Assembly: GCA_036511595.1 (NCBI GenBank)
Contig: DATCBY010000072.1
Span: 1 to 64,000 of the forward strand
Length of the DNA stretch: 64,000 nucleotides
Reading direction: 5' to 3'
DNA from: DASZQY01 sp036511595
GTDB lineage: Bacteria; Pseudomonadota; Alphaproteobacteria; Rhizobiales; Kaistiaceae
Under the pieces are notes generated by a model. The model worked only from the letters and a program-made list of their open reading frames with translations, did no database searches and was not told the DNA's origin. A program made the position numbers and the translations under genes. Of this stretch, positions 8,540 to 16,674 are shown one piece after another; position 1 is the first letter of the stretch, and every line of letters starts with the position of its first letter.

Positions 8540-9453
8540 CGCTGTTCTGGCTTGTGGTGCGCGTGCCAGTGCCACGCGATATCGATGCGCCGCGGCAGCC
8601 ACACCTTGTCCTTGCCTGCTACGTAGTCGAGAAATCGCGCCAGCGCCGCCACCCGCCCCGGCCTGCCGACAAGTCGGCAGTGTAAGCCGACTGACATCAT
8701 CTTGGCGGCGCCCGCCTCGCCCTCGGCATAAAGCGTGTCGAACGAGTCCTTGAGGTAGGCGAAGAATTGATCGCCCGAGTTGAAGCCTTGTGGCGTGGCG
8801 AAGCGCATGTCGTTGGCGTCGAGCGTGTACGGGATGATCAGGAACGGGCCATGCGGCCCGGCGATCCAGTAGGGAAGATCGTCGGCGTAGGCGTCGGAGG
8901 AATAGACGAACCCACCCTCCTCCGCCGCCAGACGGATGGAGTTATTTGACGAGCGGCCCTGGTAGAGACCGAGCGGCCGCGAACCGGTCACGGCGGTGTG
9001 GATGCGGACGGCTTCGGCAATGTCGCGGCGCTCTTCGGCCTCTGCCTTGTCCTTCATCTCGACCCACTTCAGGCCGTGGCTCGCGATCTCCCATTCCGCC
9101 TCCTTCATGGCGGCGACCGCCTCCGGGTTGCGCGCCATCGCCGTCGCTACGCCATAGACCGTCACCGGGATTTCGCGCCCGGTAAACAGGCGCCACAACC
9201 GCCAGAAGCCGGCGCGCGAACCATATTCGTAGATAGATTCCATATTGGCGTGCCGCATGCCCGGCCACGGCTGGGCGCCCACGATCTCCGACAGGAACGC
9301 TTCTGAGGCGGCATCACCGTGCAAGATGTTGTTTTCGCCGCCCTCCTCGTAGTTGACGACGAACTGCACCGCGACGCGGGCACCGCCCGGCCAGTTGGGG
9401 TCGGGGGGCGTGCGGCCATAGCCGGTCATGTCGCGGGGATAGGTTTCCTGCAT
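8536..9453 (-). CDS. puuE: Allantoinase PuuE (polysaccharide-deacetylase fold)
   Basis: The 305-residue protein opens with YPRDMTGYGRTPPDPNWPGG and VNYEEGGENN, the signature of the metal-independent PuuE allantoinases, which belong to the polysaccharide deacetylase superfamily. They hydrolyse allantoin to allantoate in purine breakdown. Length is full for the family. Other ureide genes (uraD, uraH, allantoate hydrolase) that often neighbour puuE are absent here, so the gene stands alone, and a related polysaccharide-deacetylase role cannot be fully excluded. A CtrA-type site lies between it and the divergent small gene. Confidence 0.88.
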   Translation of the reverse strand: MQETYPRDMTGYGRTPPDPNWPGGARVAVQFVVNYEEGGENNILHGDAASEAFLSEIVGAQPWPGMRHANMESIYEYGSRAGFWRLWRLFTGREIPVTVYGVATAMARNPEAVAAMKEAEWEIASHGLKWVEMKDKAEAEERRDIAEAVRIHTAVTGSRPLGLYQGRSSNNSIRLAAEEGGFVYSSDAYADDLPYWIAGPHGPFLIIPYTLDANDMRFATPQGFNSGDQFFAYLKDSFDTLYAEGEAGAAKMMSVGLHCRLVGRPGRVAALARFLDYVAGKDKVWLPRRIDIAWHWHAHHKPEQR

Positions 9454-9488
9454 GCTGGATTTCCTGCTCGCTCGCGGGCTTGCGGCCG

Positions 9489-9504
9489 TTAAACAATCAT
9501 TAAC
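9489..9504. promoter_or_regulatory. CtrA-type binding site (TTAA-N7-TTAAC)
   Basis: The sequence TTAA, seven bases, TTAAC is an exact match to the consensus of the alphaproteobacterial cell-cycle regulator CtrA. It sits in the divergent gap between the allantoinase gene (start 9453) and the small plus-strand gene (start 9555), about 51 bases before the latter. A chance match is possible, but such AT-rich half-sites are rare in this GC-rich window. Confidence 0.5.
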
Positions 9505-9554
9505 CGTCGGGGGCCAACTTGGAAGAAGGCCGCATAGAGCGAGACTTTGTCATC

Positions 9555-9755
9555 ATGGGTAAAACCCGCTTCCAGACAACCGAGGAAAACGAGAAAGTCA
9601 GCGACGAAATCGACGCGCAGGTCAAACGCCTGCGGCAGATTCTTCTGCTGATGGCGCCGGAAACCGGATCGGGCGCGCTCGGCGCGATGCGCAAGGCCGC
9701 CCCCGACATGCCGCTCGCCGACCGGGTCCGCCTGCTTACGGAATACCGGCGCTAG
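9555..9755 (+). CDS. Small conserved-looking hypothetical protein
   Basis: The 66-residue product is charged and helical (EENEKVSDEIDAQVKRLRQIL, then short loops, ending LLTEYRR). There is no signal peptide or membrane segment and I do not recognise the family. It is supported by a good coding bias and a CtrA-type site just upstream. The ATG at 9555 is preferred; a TTG at 9521 region (9519) would add 12 residues. Its last 20 bases overlap the end of the converging pssA gene. Confidence 0.5.
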   Translation: MGKTRFQTTEENEKVSDEIDAQVKRLRQILLLMAPETGSGALGAMRKAAPDMPLADRVRLLTEYRR

Positions 9756-10575
9756 GACCACCCGTCTTGGCAGGGTCCTGCCGCAGGTGGCGCTGATAGG
9801 CATTCCACGCCAGCGGCAGACTTCCCAAGTATACCAGCGACAACGCCGTCATCGTTTCCCACGGGAAACTGACCAGGAATGCCACCACCAGCACACCGCC
9901 GACAAATAGGGGCGCCACCCGTTCGCGCTCGATACGGCGGCCGATGAGCTTGCCCGACCATGTTGGCAGCCGGCTCACCATCAGCAGCCCGACCGCGATC
10001 GTGTAGACCAGCACCAGTGGCGCGGTCAGGAAGCCATGCGGGAGCGGCAACGCGGTGAACTCGGCGTAGAGCGGCAGCATCACTATGACCGCACCCGCCG
10101 GCGCCGGCACGCCGACAAAGAACCGCGCCTGCCAGTCCGGCTTGTCGGGCGCATCGAGCGCCACGTTGAAGCGCGCGAGCCTGAGCGCCGCCGAGATCAC
10201 ATAGACCAGCGCCGCAATCCAGCCGAGCGAGCGGAGGTCGGCCAGCGCCCACACGTAAACGAGGATGGCCGGGGCAACGCCGAAGTTGACGAAATCGGCG
10301 ATAGAGTCGAGTTCGGCGCCGAAGCGCGAGGTCGACTTCAGCAATCGTGCGATGCGCCCGTCGATGGCGTCGAGTGCCGCCGCGACCGCGATCAACAGCA
10401 CCGCCAGGCCGTAGCGGTGCTCGATCGTCATGCGGATGGACGTGAGCCCGGCACAGAGTGCCAGCAGCGTGACGAGACTCGGAAGTACCGAGCGCAGCGG
10501 CACCGGCGCGAGGCGAGGCCGCACGCGCCGCCGGACATTTTCCTCGTCGGGGTTGAAAGGCTGGAAGAGCGACAT
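9736..10575 (-). CDS. pssA: CDP-diacylglycerol-serine O-phosphatidyltransferase
   Basis: The 279-residue integral membrane protein makes phosphatidylserine from CDP-diacylglycerol and serine. It has the full CDP-alcohol phosphotransferase motif (D69, D72, G73, A76, R77, G86, D90, D94 in LDAIDGRIAR and GAELDSIAD) and about seven or eight hydrophobic segments. It starts seven bases after the stop of psd, which removes the carboxyl group of its product to give phosphatidylethanolamine, so the two form an operon for PE synthesis. The start at 10575 is chosen because upstream in-frame codons lie inside psd. Confidence 0.95.
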   Translation of the reverse strand: MSLFQPFNPDEENVRRRVRPRLAPVPLRSVLPSLVTLLALCAGLTSIRMTIEHRYGLAVLLIAVAAALDAIDGRIARLLKSTSRFGAELDSIADFVNFGVAPAILVYVWALADLRSLGWIAALVYVISAALRLARFNVALDAPDKPDWQARFFVGVPAPAGAVIVMLPLYAEFTALPLPHGFLTAPLVLVYTIAVGLLMVSRLPTWSGKLIGRRIERERVAPLFVGGVLVVAFLVSFPWETMTALSLVYLGSLPLAWNAYQRHLRQDPAKTGGPSAGIP

Positions 10576-10582
10576 CGCCCGC

Positions 10583-11296
10583 TCAGTTGATCCGGACGCG
10601 GCGCTCGCCGCCGACGCCGGCACCGAAGCGGGCAATTACGGTTTCGCCGGCGATCGCCGTCTGCCCCTCGCCGACCAGTATGGTGGCGCTGACCGGCAGG
10701 TAGACGTCCACGCGCGACCCGAACCGGATGAGACCGATGCGCTCGCCCGGCGCCAGCTGGTCGCCTTCGGCGCGAAAGCAGACGATGCGACGCGCCACCA
10801 GTCCGGCGATCTGCACGACGCCCACCGGCCCATGCTCGGTCTCCAGCAGAAAGCCATTGCGTTCGTTGCCCTCGCTCGCCTTGTCGAGTTCGGCGTTGAT
10901 GAATTTTCCCGGGGTATAGACGATTTTCGTGACGCGGCCGGCGAGCGGCGAGCGATTCACGTGGCAATCGAAGACACTCATGAAGATCGACACGCGCCGC
11001 CGGGTCTGCTCGCCAAGCCCGAGTTCTTTAGGCGCCACCCCTAGCGACACGCGCGACACCCGCCCGTCCGCCGGACTGACGACAAGGTCCTTGTCGAGGG
11101 GAGTGTAGCGGCGCGGATCTCGGAAGAAATAAGTGCACCACGCCGTTAGGATCAGTCCGATCCAGAAGATCGGCGCCCAGAACCAGCCGAAGAAAAGTGT
11201 TACCACCAGCAGGATGGCGATGAAGGGGAAACCCTCGCGCCGGATGGGGACGAGCATTCCCCTGATCGAGCTGATGATCGATTCGGCCGAGTTCAT
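10583..11296 (-). CDS. psd: Phosphatidylserine decarboxylase proenzyme (short type)
   Basis: The 237-residue protein is the short, pyruvoyl-dependent decarboxylase typical of rhizobia. The self-cleavage site is the RFGSRVD block, between Gly193 and Ser194, where Ser becomes the pyruvoyl group. A double hydrophobic stretch (about 25-55) anchors the enzyme in the inner membrane. The FFRDPRR and SPADGRV motifs are family hallmarks. It sits between the Atm1-type exporter gene upstream (62-base gap) and pssA downstream (7-base gap). The ATG at 11296 has AAGGA six bases upstream. Confidence 0.95.
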   Translation of the reverse strand: MNSAESIISSIRGMLVPIRREGFPFIAILLVVTLFFGWFWAPIFWIGLILTAWCTYFFRDPRRYTPLDKDLVVSPADGRVSRVSLGVAPKELGLGEQTRRRVSIFMSVFDCHVNRSPLAGRVTKIVYTPGKFINAELDKASEGNERNGFLLETEHGPVGVVQIAGLVARRIVCFRAEGDQLAPGERIGLIRFGSRVDVYLPVSATILVGEGQTAIAGETVIARFGAGVGGERRVRIN

Positions 11297-11358
11297 GCGC
11301 ATCCTTCCCGGGGCGCGCATAACAAGCATGGAACCGCCGGCAAGTGAAGCGCGGCAGA

Positions 11359-13290
11359 CTATTCGGCGGCGACCGGCTCTGGCGCTTCCCCACGGTCGAC
11401 GATGCCGACAATGTCCGCCTCGCCCGTCTGGCGCAGCCGCTCCGCCGCCTCGGCGGCCGCGCGCTGCCGGTTCCACATCGAGGCGTAGAGGCCGCCCTCG
11501 GCCAGCAGCGCGTCGTGCGACCCGCGTTCGGTGATGCGGCCATCGTCCAGCACGATGATCTCGTCGGCATTGACCACCGTCGACAGGCGGTGGGCGATCA
11601 CCAGCGTCGTGCGATCGCGCGACACCCGATCGAGCGCCGCCTGGATTTCGCGCTCGGTGTGGATGTCGAGCGCCGACGTCGCCTCGTCGAGAATGAGGAT
11701 CGGCGGTGCCTTCAGCACGGTCCGCGCAATCGCCACCCGCTGCTTCTCGCCGCCGGAAAGTTTCAACCCACGCTCGCCGACCTCAGTCGCGTACCCGGCC
11801 GGCAGGCTTTCCACGAACGCGCCAATCTGGGCGGTGTCGGCCGCTTCCCGAACCTCCACGTCGCTCGCCTCCGGACGGCCGTAGCGGATGTTGTAGGCGA
11901 TGGTATCATTGAAGAGCACGGTGTCCTGCGGAACCATGCCGATGGCAGCGCGCAACGACTCCTGCGTCACGTCGCGAATGTCCTGGCCGTCAATGGTGAT
12001 GCGCCCGCCGGTCACGTCGTAGAAGCGGAAGAGCAGCCGAGAAATGGTCGATTTGCCGGCGCCTGATGGCCCGACCAGCGCTACCGTCCGTCCGGCCGGC
12101 ACATCGAAAGAGATGCCCTTCAGGATCGGCCGGTCCGCGTCGTAGTGGAAGAGAACGTTCTCGAAACGCACGCGCCCGCCATCGACGGCGAGTGCCTTGG
12201 TGCCCGGCCGGTCCTGAACTTCGGCCGTCACCTCAAGCAGGTCGAACATCGCTTCGACATCGATCAGCCCTTGCTTCATCTCGCGATAGACCATGCCGAT
12301 GAAGTTGAGCGGCACGGCAAGCTGCAGCAGCAGCGCATTAATGAGCACGAAGTCGCCGATCGACTGTTGGCCGTGAAGGACGGCGACGCCCGACATCGCC
12401 ATGCAGATCGTGCTGCCCGCGGTGAAGATGACGATCTGGCCGATGTTGAGGAACGCCAGCGACGTGTACATCTTCACGGCCGCCGCCTCGTAACGCCCCA
12501 TGGCGCGGTCGAAGCGCGTCGCTTCCATCTTCTCGTTGCCGAAATACTTGACAGTCTCGAAGTTGAGCAGCGAGTCCACCGACTTGTTGTTGGCGTCCTG
12601 GTCCGACTCGTTCATCGTCCGGCGTATGCCGATACGCCAGTTGGAGGCTCGCACCGTGAACAGGATGTAGAGCACGACCGTCGCCGCCACGACCGCGAGA
12701 TACCGCCAGTTGAACTGGTACGTGATGATCGCCGCCGCGAACGCGAATTCGAGGAACGTCGGCAGTGTGTTCAGGATCGTGTAGCGGACGATCGTCTCGA
12801 TGCCGTTGGTGCCGCGCTCGATGACGCGCGCCAGTCCGCCCGTCCGCCGCTGCAGGTGATAGCGGAGCGACAGCTCGTGGATATGCACGAATGTCGTGTA
12901 GGCCAGCCTGCGCACGGCGTGCTGGCCGACGCCGGCAAACAGCGCATCGCGCAAGTTGTTGAAGACGTTCATCAGGATACGGCCGACGCCGTTGGCCACG
13001 ATCAGCAGGATCGGCACGGTGACGACAACGGCGAGGCCGACGCTCAGCGAACCGTCGGCGGCGACGGTCGGCTTCGAGGTCAGCGCATCGGTCGCCCACT
13101 TGTAGGTATAGGGCACGAGCACGGTGACGATCTTGGCCAGCACCAGCACCGCAAGAGCCATCCCGACGCGCGCCTTGAGATCGGGCCGGCCTGACGGCCA
13201 CATGACCGGCCACAACCGCAACAACGCCGCAGCCATAGACTCGCGCTTCGTCCGCAACGCAACCTTGGGGGCGCCGGAAACGAGGCTCAT
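11359..13290 (-). CDS. Atm1-type ABC exporter (Fe-S / heavy-metal-thiol family)
   Basis: The 643-residue protein is a half transporter with a six-helix membrane domain (about 40-345) fused to an ATPase domain (about 375-610). Walker A GPSGAGKS is at 407-414; the LSGGEKQR signature, the ILILDEATSALD Walker B and the AHRLST switch follow. The NFETVKYFGNE segment (243-253) and CMAMSG helix are typical of the ATM1/HMT1 branch, including the bacterial NaAtm1, which export glutathione-linked sulfur species or metals. The precise substrate cannot be told from sequence. It may share a transcript with psd-pssA, though their functions differ. Confidence 0.9.
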   Translation of the reverse strand: MSLVSGAPKVALRTKRESMAAALLRLWPVMWPSGRPDLKARVGMALAVLVLAKIVTVLVPYTYKWATDALTSKPTVAADGSLSVGLAVVVTVPILLIVANGVGRILMNVFNNLRDALFAGVGQHAVRRLAYTTFVHIHELSLRYHLQRRTGGLARVIERGTNGIETIVRYTILNTLPTFLEFAFAAAIITYQFNWRYLAVVAATVVLYILFTVRASNWRIGIRRTMNESDQDANNKSVDSLLNFETVKYFGNEKMEATRFDRAMGRYEAAAVKMYTSLAFLNIGQIVIFTAGSTICMAMSGVAVLHGQQSIGDFVLINALLLQLAVPLNFIGMVYREMKQGLIDVEAMFDLLEVTAEVQDRPGTKALAVDGGRVRFENVLFHYDADRPILKGISFDVPAGRTVALVGPSGAGKSTISRLLFRFYDVTGGRITIDGQDIRDVTQESLRAAIGMVPQDTVLFNDTIAYNIRYGRPEASDVEVREAADTAQIGAFVESLPAGYATEVGERGLKLSGGEKQRVAIARTVLKAPPILILDEATSALDIHTEREIQAALDRVSRDRTTLVIAHRLSTVVNADEIIVLDDGRITERGSHDALLAEGGLYASMWNRQRAAAEAAERLRQTGEADIVGIVDRGEAPEPVAAE

Positions 13291-13517
13291 TCGCAGGCCG
13301 GCAGGCGCGAAAGGCTCCGGCGAGAGCGGAGGGCAAAACGAAAGAACATGGAGGCTCGGGGTCCGGATCGGATGTACCCGAGATAAACTCTAATGTGCGG
13401 AATTCAAGCCGCGCGACCCGTGCGAACTGAGCGCAAGCGCCGAAATCTGCCCACCGCTACCCGCCTCCGGGAAGTGTAGTCGCGCAAAGCGCGGTGGGAG
13501 GGGAAGCTACGGCAAGC

Positions 13518-13534
13518 GACGGCCGCATGCCGTC
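13518..13534 (-). terminator. Weak hairpin downstream of the LysM gene
   Basis: A 6-bp perfect stem (GACGGC/GCCGTC, five-base loop) starts 28 bases after the stop of the LysM gene, read on the minus strand. No T-run follows, so it would be at best a weak or Rho-assisted terminator. Confidence 0.3.
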
Positions 13535-13561
13535 GTCCTCGCCCTGCTATTCTCTTCCTGT

Positions 13562-14995
13562 TTAGTCCGTCCAGGTCGCATCGCCCTTCGGCATGATGAA
13601 CACCTGTCCCGGATAGATCCAATGCGGATTGCGGATCTGATCAGTGTTCGCCTGATAGATCGTCGACCAGTGCATGCCCTGCCCCCAGGCTCCCCGCGCG
13701 ATCCGCCAGAGGTTGTCGCCACGCTTGATCACGACAGTCTCCATAGTGACCTGACCCGACGCCGCTGCTCCGGCTTCGCCGGCGCCGCCACTGGTGGCCG
13801 GCTTCAATTCGGCCACCTCAACCTCGCGCTCGAAGGGCACTTCGGAGCGCGCGATGACCTTGCCGTCGCTGTCGACCTGATCGACGCGGACCGTGTAGCT
13901 GCCCGCCGGCAGGTCGCGCTTCGTCTGCACCAGCCACGTCCCCGCCGCCGTAGGCGTCGAATCGCCGAGCGGCTTGTCGTCGAGATAGACCCGCACCGTC
14001 TCTCCCGTGGCCGCCGTCCCGCCGACATAGATCGAGCCCGCTGTATCCGCTTCGACGGCACCAACGACCACCTGGGGAGTCGGCGGAGGCGGAGTGGTGG
14101 GCGCCGGTTCTGGCGCGGTCGTTGCCACGGGCGGCTCGGCCGCCACCGGAGGTTCAGCCGCAACAGGCGGCTCTGCCTTGATCGGCGGCTCGGCTTCCAC
14201 TGGCGGTTCCGCGACCACGGGCGGTTCGGCGGCAGCGGACGCCGGCGGTTGCGCAGCAGCGGCAGGCGCCGGCGACTCAGCCGCAGCAGGCGGTTGCGCA
14301 GTCGGGGCAGGCGTCGGCGGTTCAGTAGTAGCAGCGGGCGGGGGCGGTCCGACAACAACCGCAGGCGCCGGCGGTTCCAGCTTGGCGACTTTGGTGTCGT
14401 TGCCGGCACCCTTCGGCACCTCCAACACCTTGCTCGGCGCGTTGGGGTCGCTGAGCACGACCAACACATCCTTGGATCCCTTCTCCGGCACGGAGACAGT
14501 CACCCGCTGGTCGGAAAGCGTCGCCACGGTCTGGTCCTTAGAGGTCGTACGGAGCGCAAGATCGTGCGAGCCGGGGTCCAGCGGCTTGTTCAGCGTGAGC
14601 GCCCAGTCCCCGCTCTGGTCGGCTTTGGCCGTGGCAATGGGTGCGGCGCCATCGAGCACTTCGACCTTGGAGCCGGGCTCGGCCTGCCCCGCTGCCGTTG
14701 CATCCCCGGAAGGTTCGACACGCACCACGTCAAAAGTAGGCGGAACCGTCGCCGCAGGCGTCGCAGGCGCTGGCTCGCTGACGGTCGGGTTGGCAGTGGC
14801 CACAGTCGTATCCGCCGGCGCCGCGGCCGGTGCCGCCGGAGTGTTGTCCGCGGCGGCTGCCGCCGCAGCCGGAGCAGTCTCGGCTGGTGGCGCCATAACC
14901 ACGGCCGACTGACCGCCGTGCCACGCCGGAACCTCAAGATAGGTCAACCCGCCGATGACCACGAGAAAAACGAGAAATCCGAGGCTCTTGTTCAT
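13562..14995 (-). CDS. LysM-domain envelope protein with proline-rich spacer
   Basis: The 477-residue protein has an N-terminal hydrophobic segment (about 5-22; anchor or signal), an Ala/Pro-rich region, a bacterial Ig-like module (about 85-170), a long Pro/Ala/Glu spacer with repeated AEPPV units, a second Ig-like module (about 310-390) and a C-terminal LysM domain (about 425-475, VVIKRGDNLWRIARGAWG to YPGQVFIMP) that binds peptidoglycan. This layout is common in rhizobia. It is likely a periplasmic wall-linked protein that spans from membrane to sacculus; no enzymatic domain is visible. It diverges from the DUF2066 gene, with a 149-base shared upstream region. Confidence 0.87.
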   Translation of the reverse strand: MNKSLGFLVFLVVIGGLTYLEVPAWHGGQSAVVMAPPAETAPAAAAAAADNTPAAPAAAPADTTVATANPTVSEPAPATPAATVPPTFDVVRVEPSGDATAAGQAEPGSKVEVLDGAAPIATAKADQSGDWALTLNKPLDPGSHDLALRTTSKDQTVATLSDQRVTVSVPEKGSKDVLVVLSDPNAPSKVLEVPKGAGNDTKVAKLEPPAPAVVVGPPPPAATTEPPTPAPTAQPPAAAESPAPAAAAQPPASAAAEPPVVAEPPVEAEPPIKAEPPVAAEPPVAAEPPVATTAPEPAPTTPPPPTPQVVVGAVEADTAGSIYVGGTAATGETVRVYLDDKPLGDSTPTAAGTWLVQTKRDLPAGSYTVRVDQVDSDGKVIARSEVPFEREVEVAELKPATSGGAGEAGAAASGQVTMETVVIKRGDNLWRIARGAWGQGMHWSTIYQANTDQIRNPHWIYPGQVFIMPKGDATWTD

Positions 14996-15144
14996 GACTC
15001 GATATCCGCTCCGCCGAATCCGAAGGGCTCGGATGCGCCGGAATTATACGTGGTCGCCCACCCACCACAAGCAAACGCGGTGCCATCAGCGGTGAGCAAA
15101 CAATTGAATTGCCGCCTCGGCCCGGCTTCGTCATCGTCCGACCG

Positions 15145-16005
15145 ATGCGCCACATTCGCCGGCAAAAAGGCAACAGCTTGGCAAGACTTCCGTTCGCACT
15201 GCTGACCGCCATCCTCCTAGCTATATCGGCCGCGTCACCGGCGCGAGCCGCCGCCGATATCGACAACCCCTATCAGGTGACCATGGTCACCAGCGGCACC
15301 TCCGTGGAGCGCCGCGGCCCCGCCTTGACCGAGCTTCTGGGCGATGTGCTGGTCAAGGTTTCCGGCAACCGGCGGCTGGCGATCGATCCGCGCATAGCGA
15401 AACTCGCGCCCGACGCGGGCAGCCTCGTCGATTCGTTCAGCTACTACGACCGCATGACCGGCATCGCCCTCCATGACGAGCAGGGCAGCTACGACCGCCC
15501 CAACGACTTCACCGTCACGTTCGACAAGGCAAAGATCGACGCCGTCCTCGCATCCCTCGGCGATAAGCCGTGGCCAGAGCCCCGGCCGCGCGTCCTGCTT
15601 TTCGTCGGCACGCGCAAGGGCGACACCGTGTTCAGCCCCGCCAGCGATGGCGACCGCGATCCCGGCATGCGCGATACACTGGCCGCGACCGCCGTACGCT
15701 ACGGCCTGCACGCCGCCTTCGCCGCCGGCGCCACGCTTGCCGCCACCGGCGCCAGCTTCGCGAAGCTGCCCGACGCCGACCTCGCCGCCCTCGACGCAGC
15801 CGCCAAAGCGGAGAGCGCCAATGCCGCCCTCGTCGGCACCCTCGATTTCAGCGACGCCGTGCACGGCTGGGTCGTCAACTGGCGCATGCAGTGGAAGGGC
15901 AAGGCCTACCGTTGGGGTATCAGCGGCGTCAGCTACGATGACGCCTATCGCGACGCCGTGGCAGGCGCCGCCTCCATCCTTTCCGGCCACGGCGCCCTCG
16001 ACTAA
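15145..16005 (+). CDS. DUF2066-domain exported protein
   Basis: The 286-residue protein has a long, positively charged signal peptide (ending about ARAAA near residue 37), then a DUF2066 domain: the block VERRGPALTELLGDVLVKVSG, PRVLLFVG and a C-terminal beta-rich part with VVNWRMQWKG are recognisable. Members are widespread in alpha- and gammaproteobacteria; their role is not established. The ATG at 15145 is preferred over a TTG at 15109. It runs in the same direction as the LOG-family gene 54 bases downstream. Confidence 0.8.
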   Translation: MRHIRRQKGNSLARLPFALLTAILLAISAASPARAAADIDNPYQVTMVTSGTSVERRGPALTELLGDVLVKVSGNRRLAIDPRIAKLAPDAGSLVDSFSYYDRMTGIALHDEQGSYDRPNDFTVTFDKAKIDAVLASLGDKPWPEPRPRVLLFVGTRKGDTVFSPASDGDRDPGMRDTLAATAVRYGLHAAFAAGATLAATGASFAKLPDADLAALDAAAKAESANAALVGTLDFSDAVHGWVVNWRMQWKGKAYRWGISGVSYDDAYRDAVAGAASILSGHGALD

Positions 16006-16059
16006 GCGCCAGCCACGGAAAATCTTGACGCCCGCCCTCGCCCGGTGCGACACACCCCC

Positions 16060-16674
16060 ATGGCCGAATTCAGAAGTCTCTGCGTCTATTGTGGCGCCAA
16101 CGCCGGTGCTGCGCCCGAATATACCGCCGCCGCCCGCGGCCTCGGCGCCGCTATGGCGGCGGCGAAAGTCCGCCTCGTCTATGGCGGCGGCTCGATCGGC
16201 CTCATGGGCATCGTCGCCCGCACCGTCATCGAGAATGGCGGTGATGTCACCGGCATCATCCCGCAGTTCCTGAAGGACCGCGAGATAATGCTGCGCGAGG
16301 TGCCCGATCTGGTTGTCACCGCCGACATGCACGAGCGCAAGCGCATCATGTTCCAGCGCGCTGACGCCTTCGTCGCGCTGCCCGGCGGCATCGGCACGCT
16401 GGAGGAGGTCGTCGAGGTGATGACCTGGGCGCAGCTCGACCAGCATGCCAAGCCGGTCCTCATCGTCAACATCAACGGCTTCTGGGACCCGCTGATCGCT
16501 CTGTTCCGGCGCATGATGGAAGAAGGCTTCTTGCACAAGGCCTTCCTTGGCGATCACACCGACCTCCCGGTCGCCTTCGTCGACTCTGTGGATGAGGTCA
16601 TCCCGACCATCCGCGCCACACTCGCCGCCGTGCCGCGTGCGAAGCTCGACGAACCGGCCGACGCGCGGCTGTAG
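16060..16674 (+). CDS. LOG-family nucleotide 5'-monophosphate phosphoribohydrolase
   Basis: The 204-residue protein belongs to the LOG / TIGR00730 family: a Rossmann fold with VYGGGSIGLMG near 45-55 and the catalytic PGGIGTLEE motif near 110, plus the nearby ERKRIMF segment. In plants and some bacteria these enzymes split ribose phosphate from cytokinin nucleotides; in most bacteria the natural substrate is an ordinary purine monophosphate. The ATG at 16060 matches family N termini (FRSLCVYCG); a GTG at 16045 would add five residues. Its stop abuts the stop of the converging M24 peptidase gene with no base between. Confidence 0.9.
   Translation: MAEFRSLCVYCGANAGAAPEYTAAARGLGAAMAAAKVRLVYGGGSIGLMGIVARTVIENGGDVTGIIPQFLKDREIMLREVPDLVVTADMHERKRIMFQRADAFVALPGGIGTLEEVVEVMTWAQLDQHAKPVLIVNINGFWDPLIALFRRMMEEGFLHKAFLGDHTDLPVAFVDSVDEVIPTIRATLAAVPRAKLDEPADARL

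Noticed and set aside
13622..15205. 527-codon open frame opposite the LysM gene
   Set aside because: It is almost entirely Arg/Gly-rich antisense of the Pro/Ala-rich LysM protein and has no domain.
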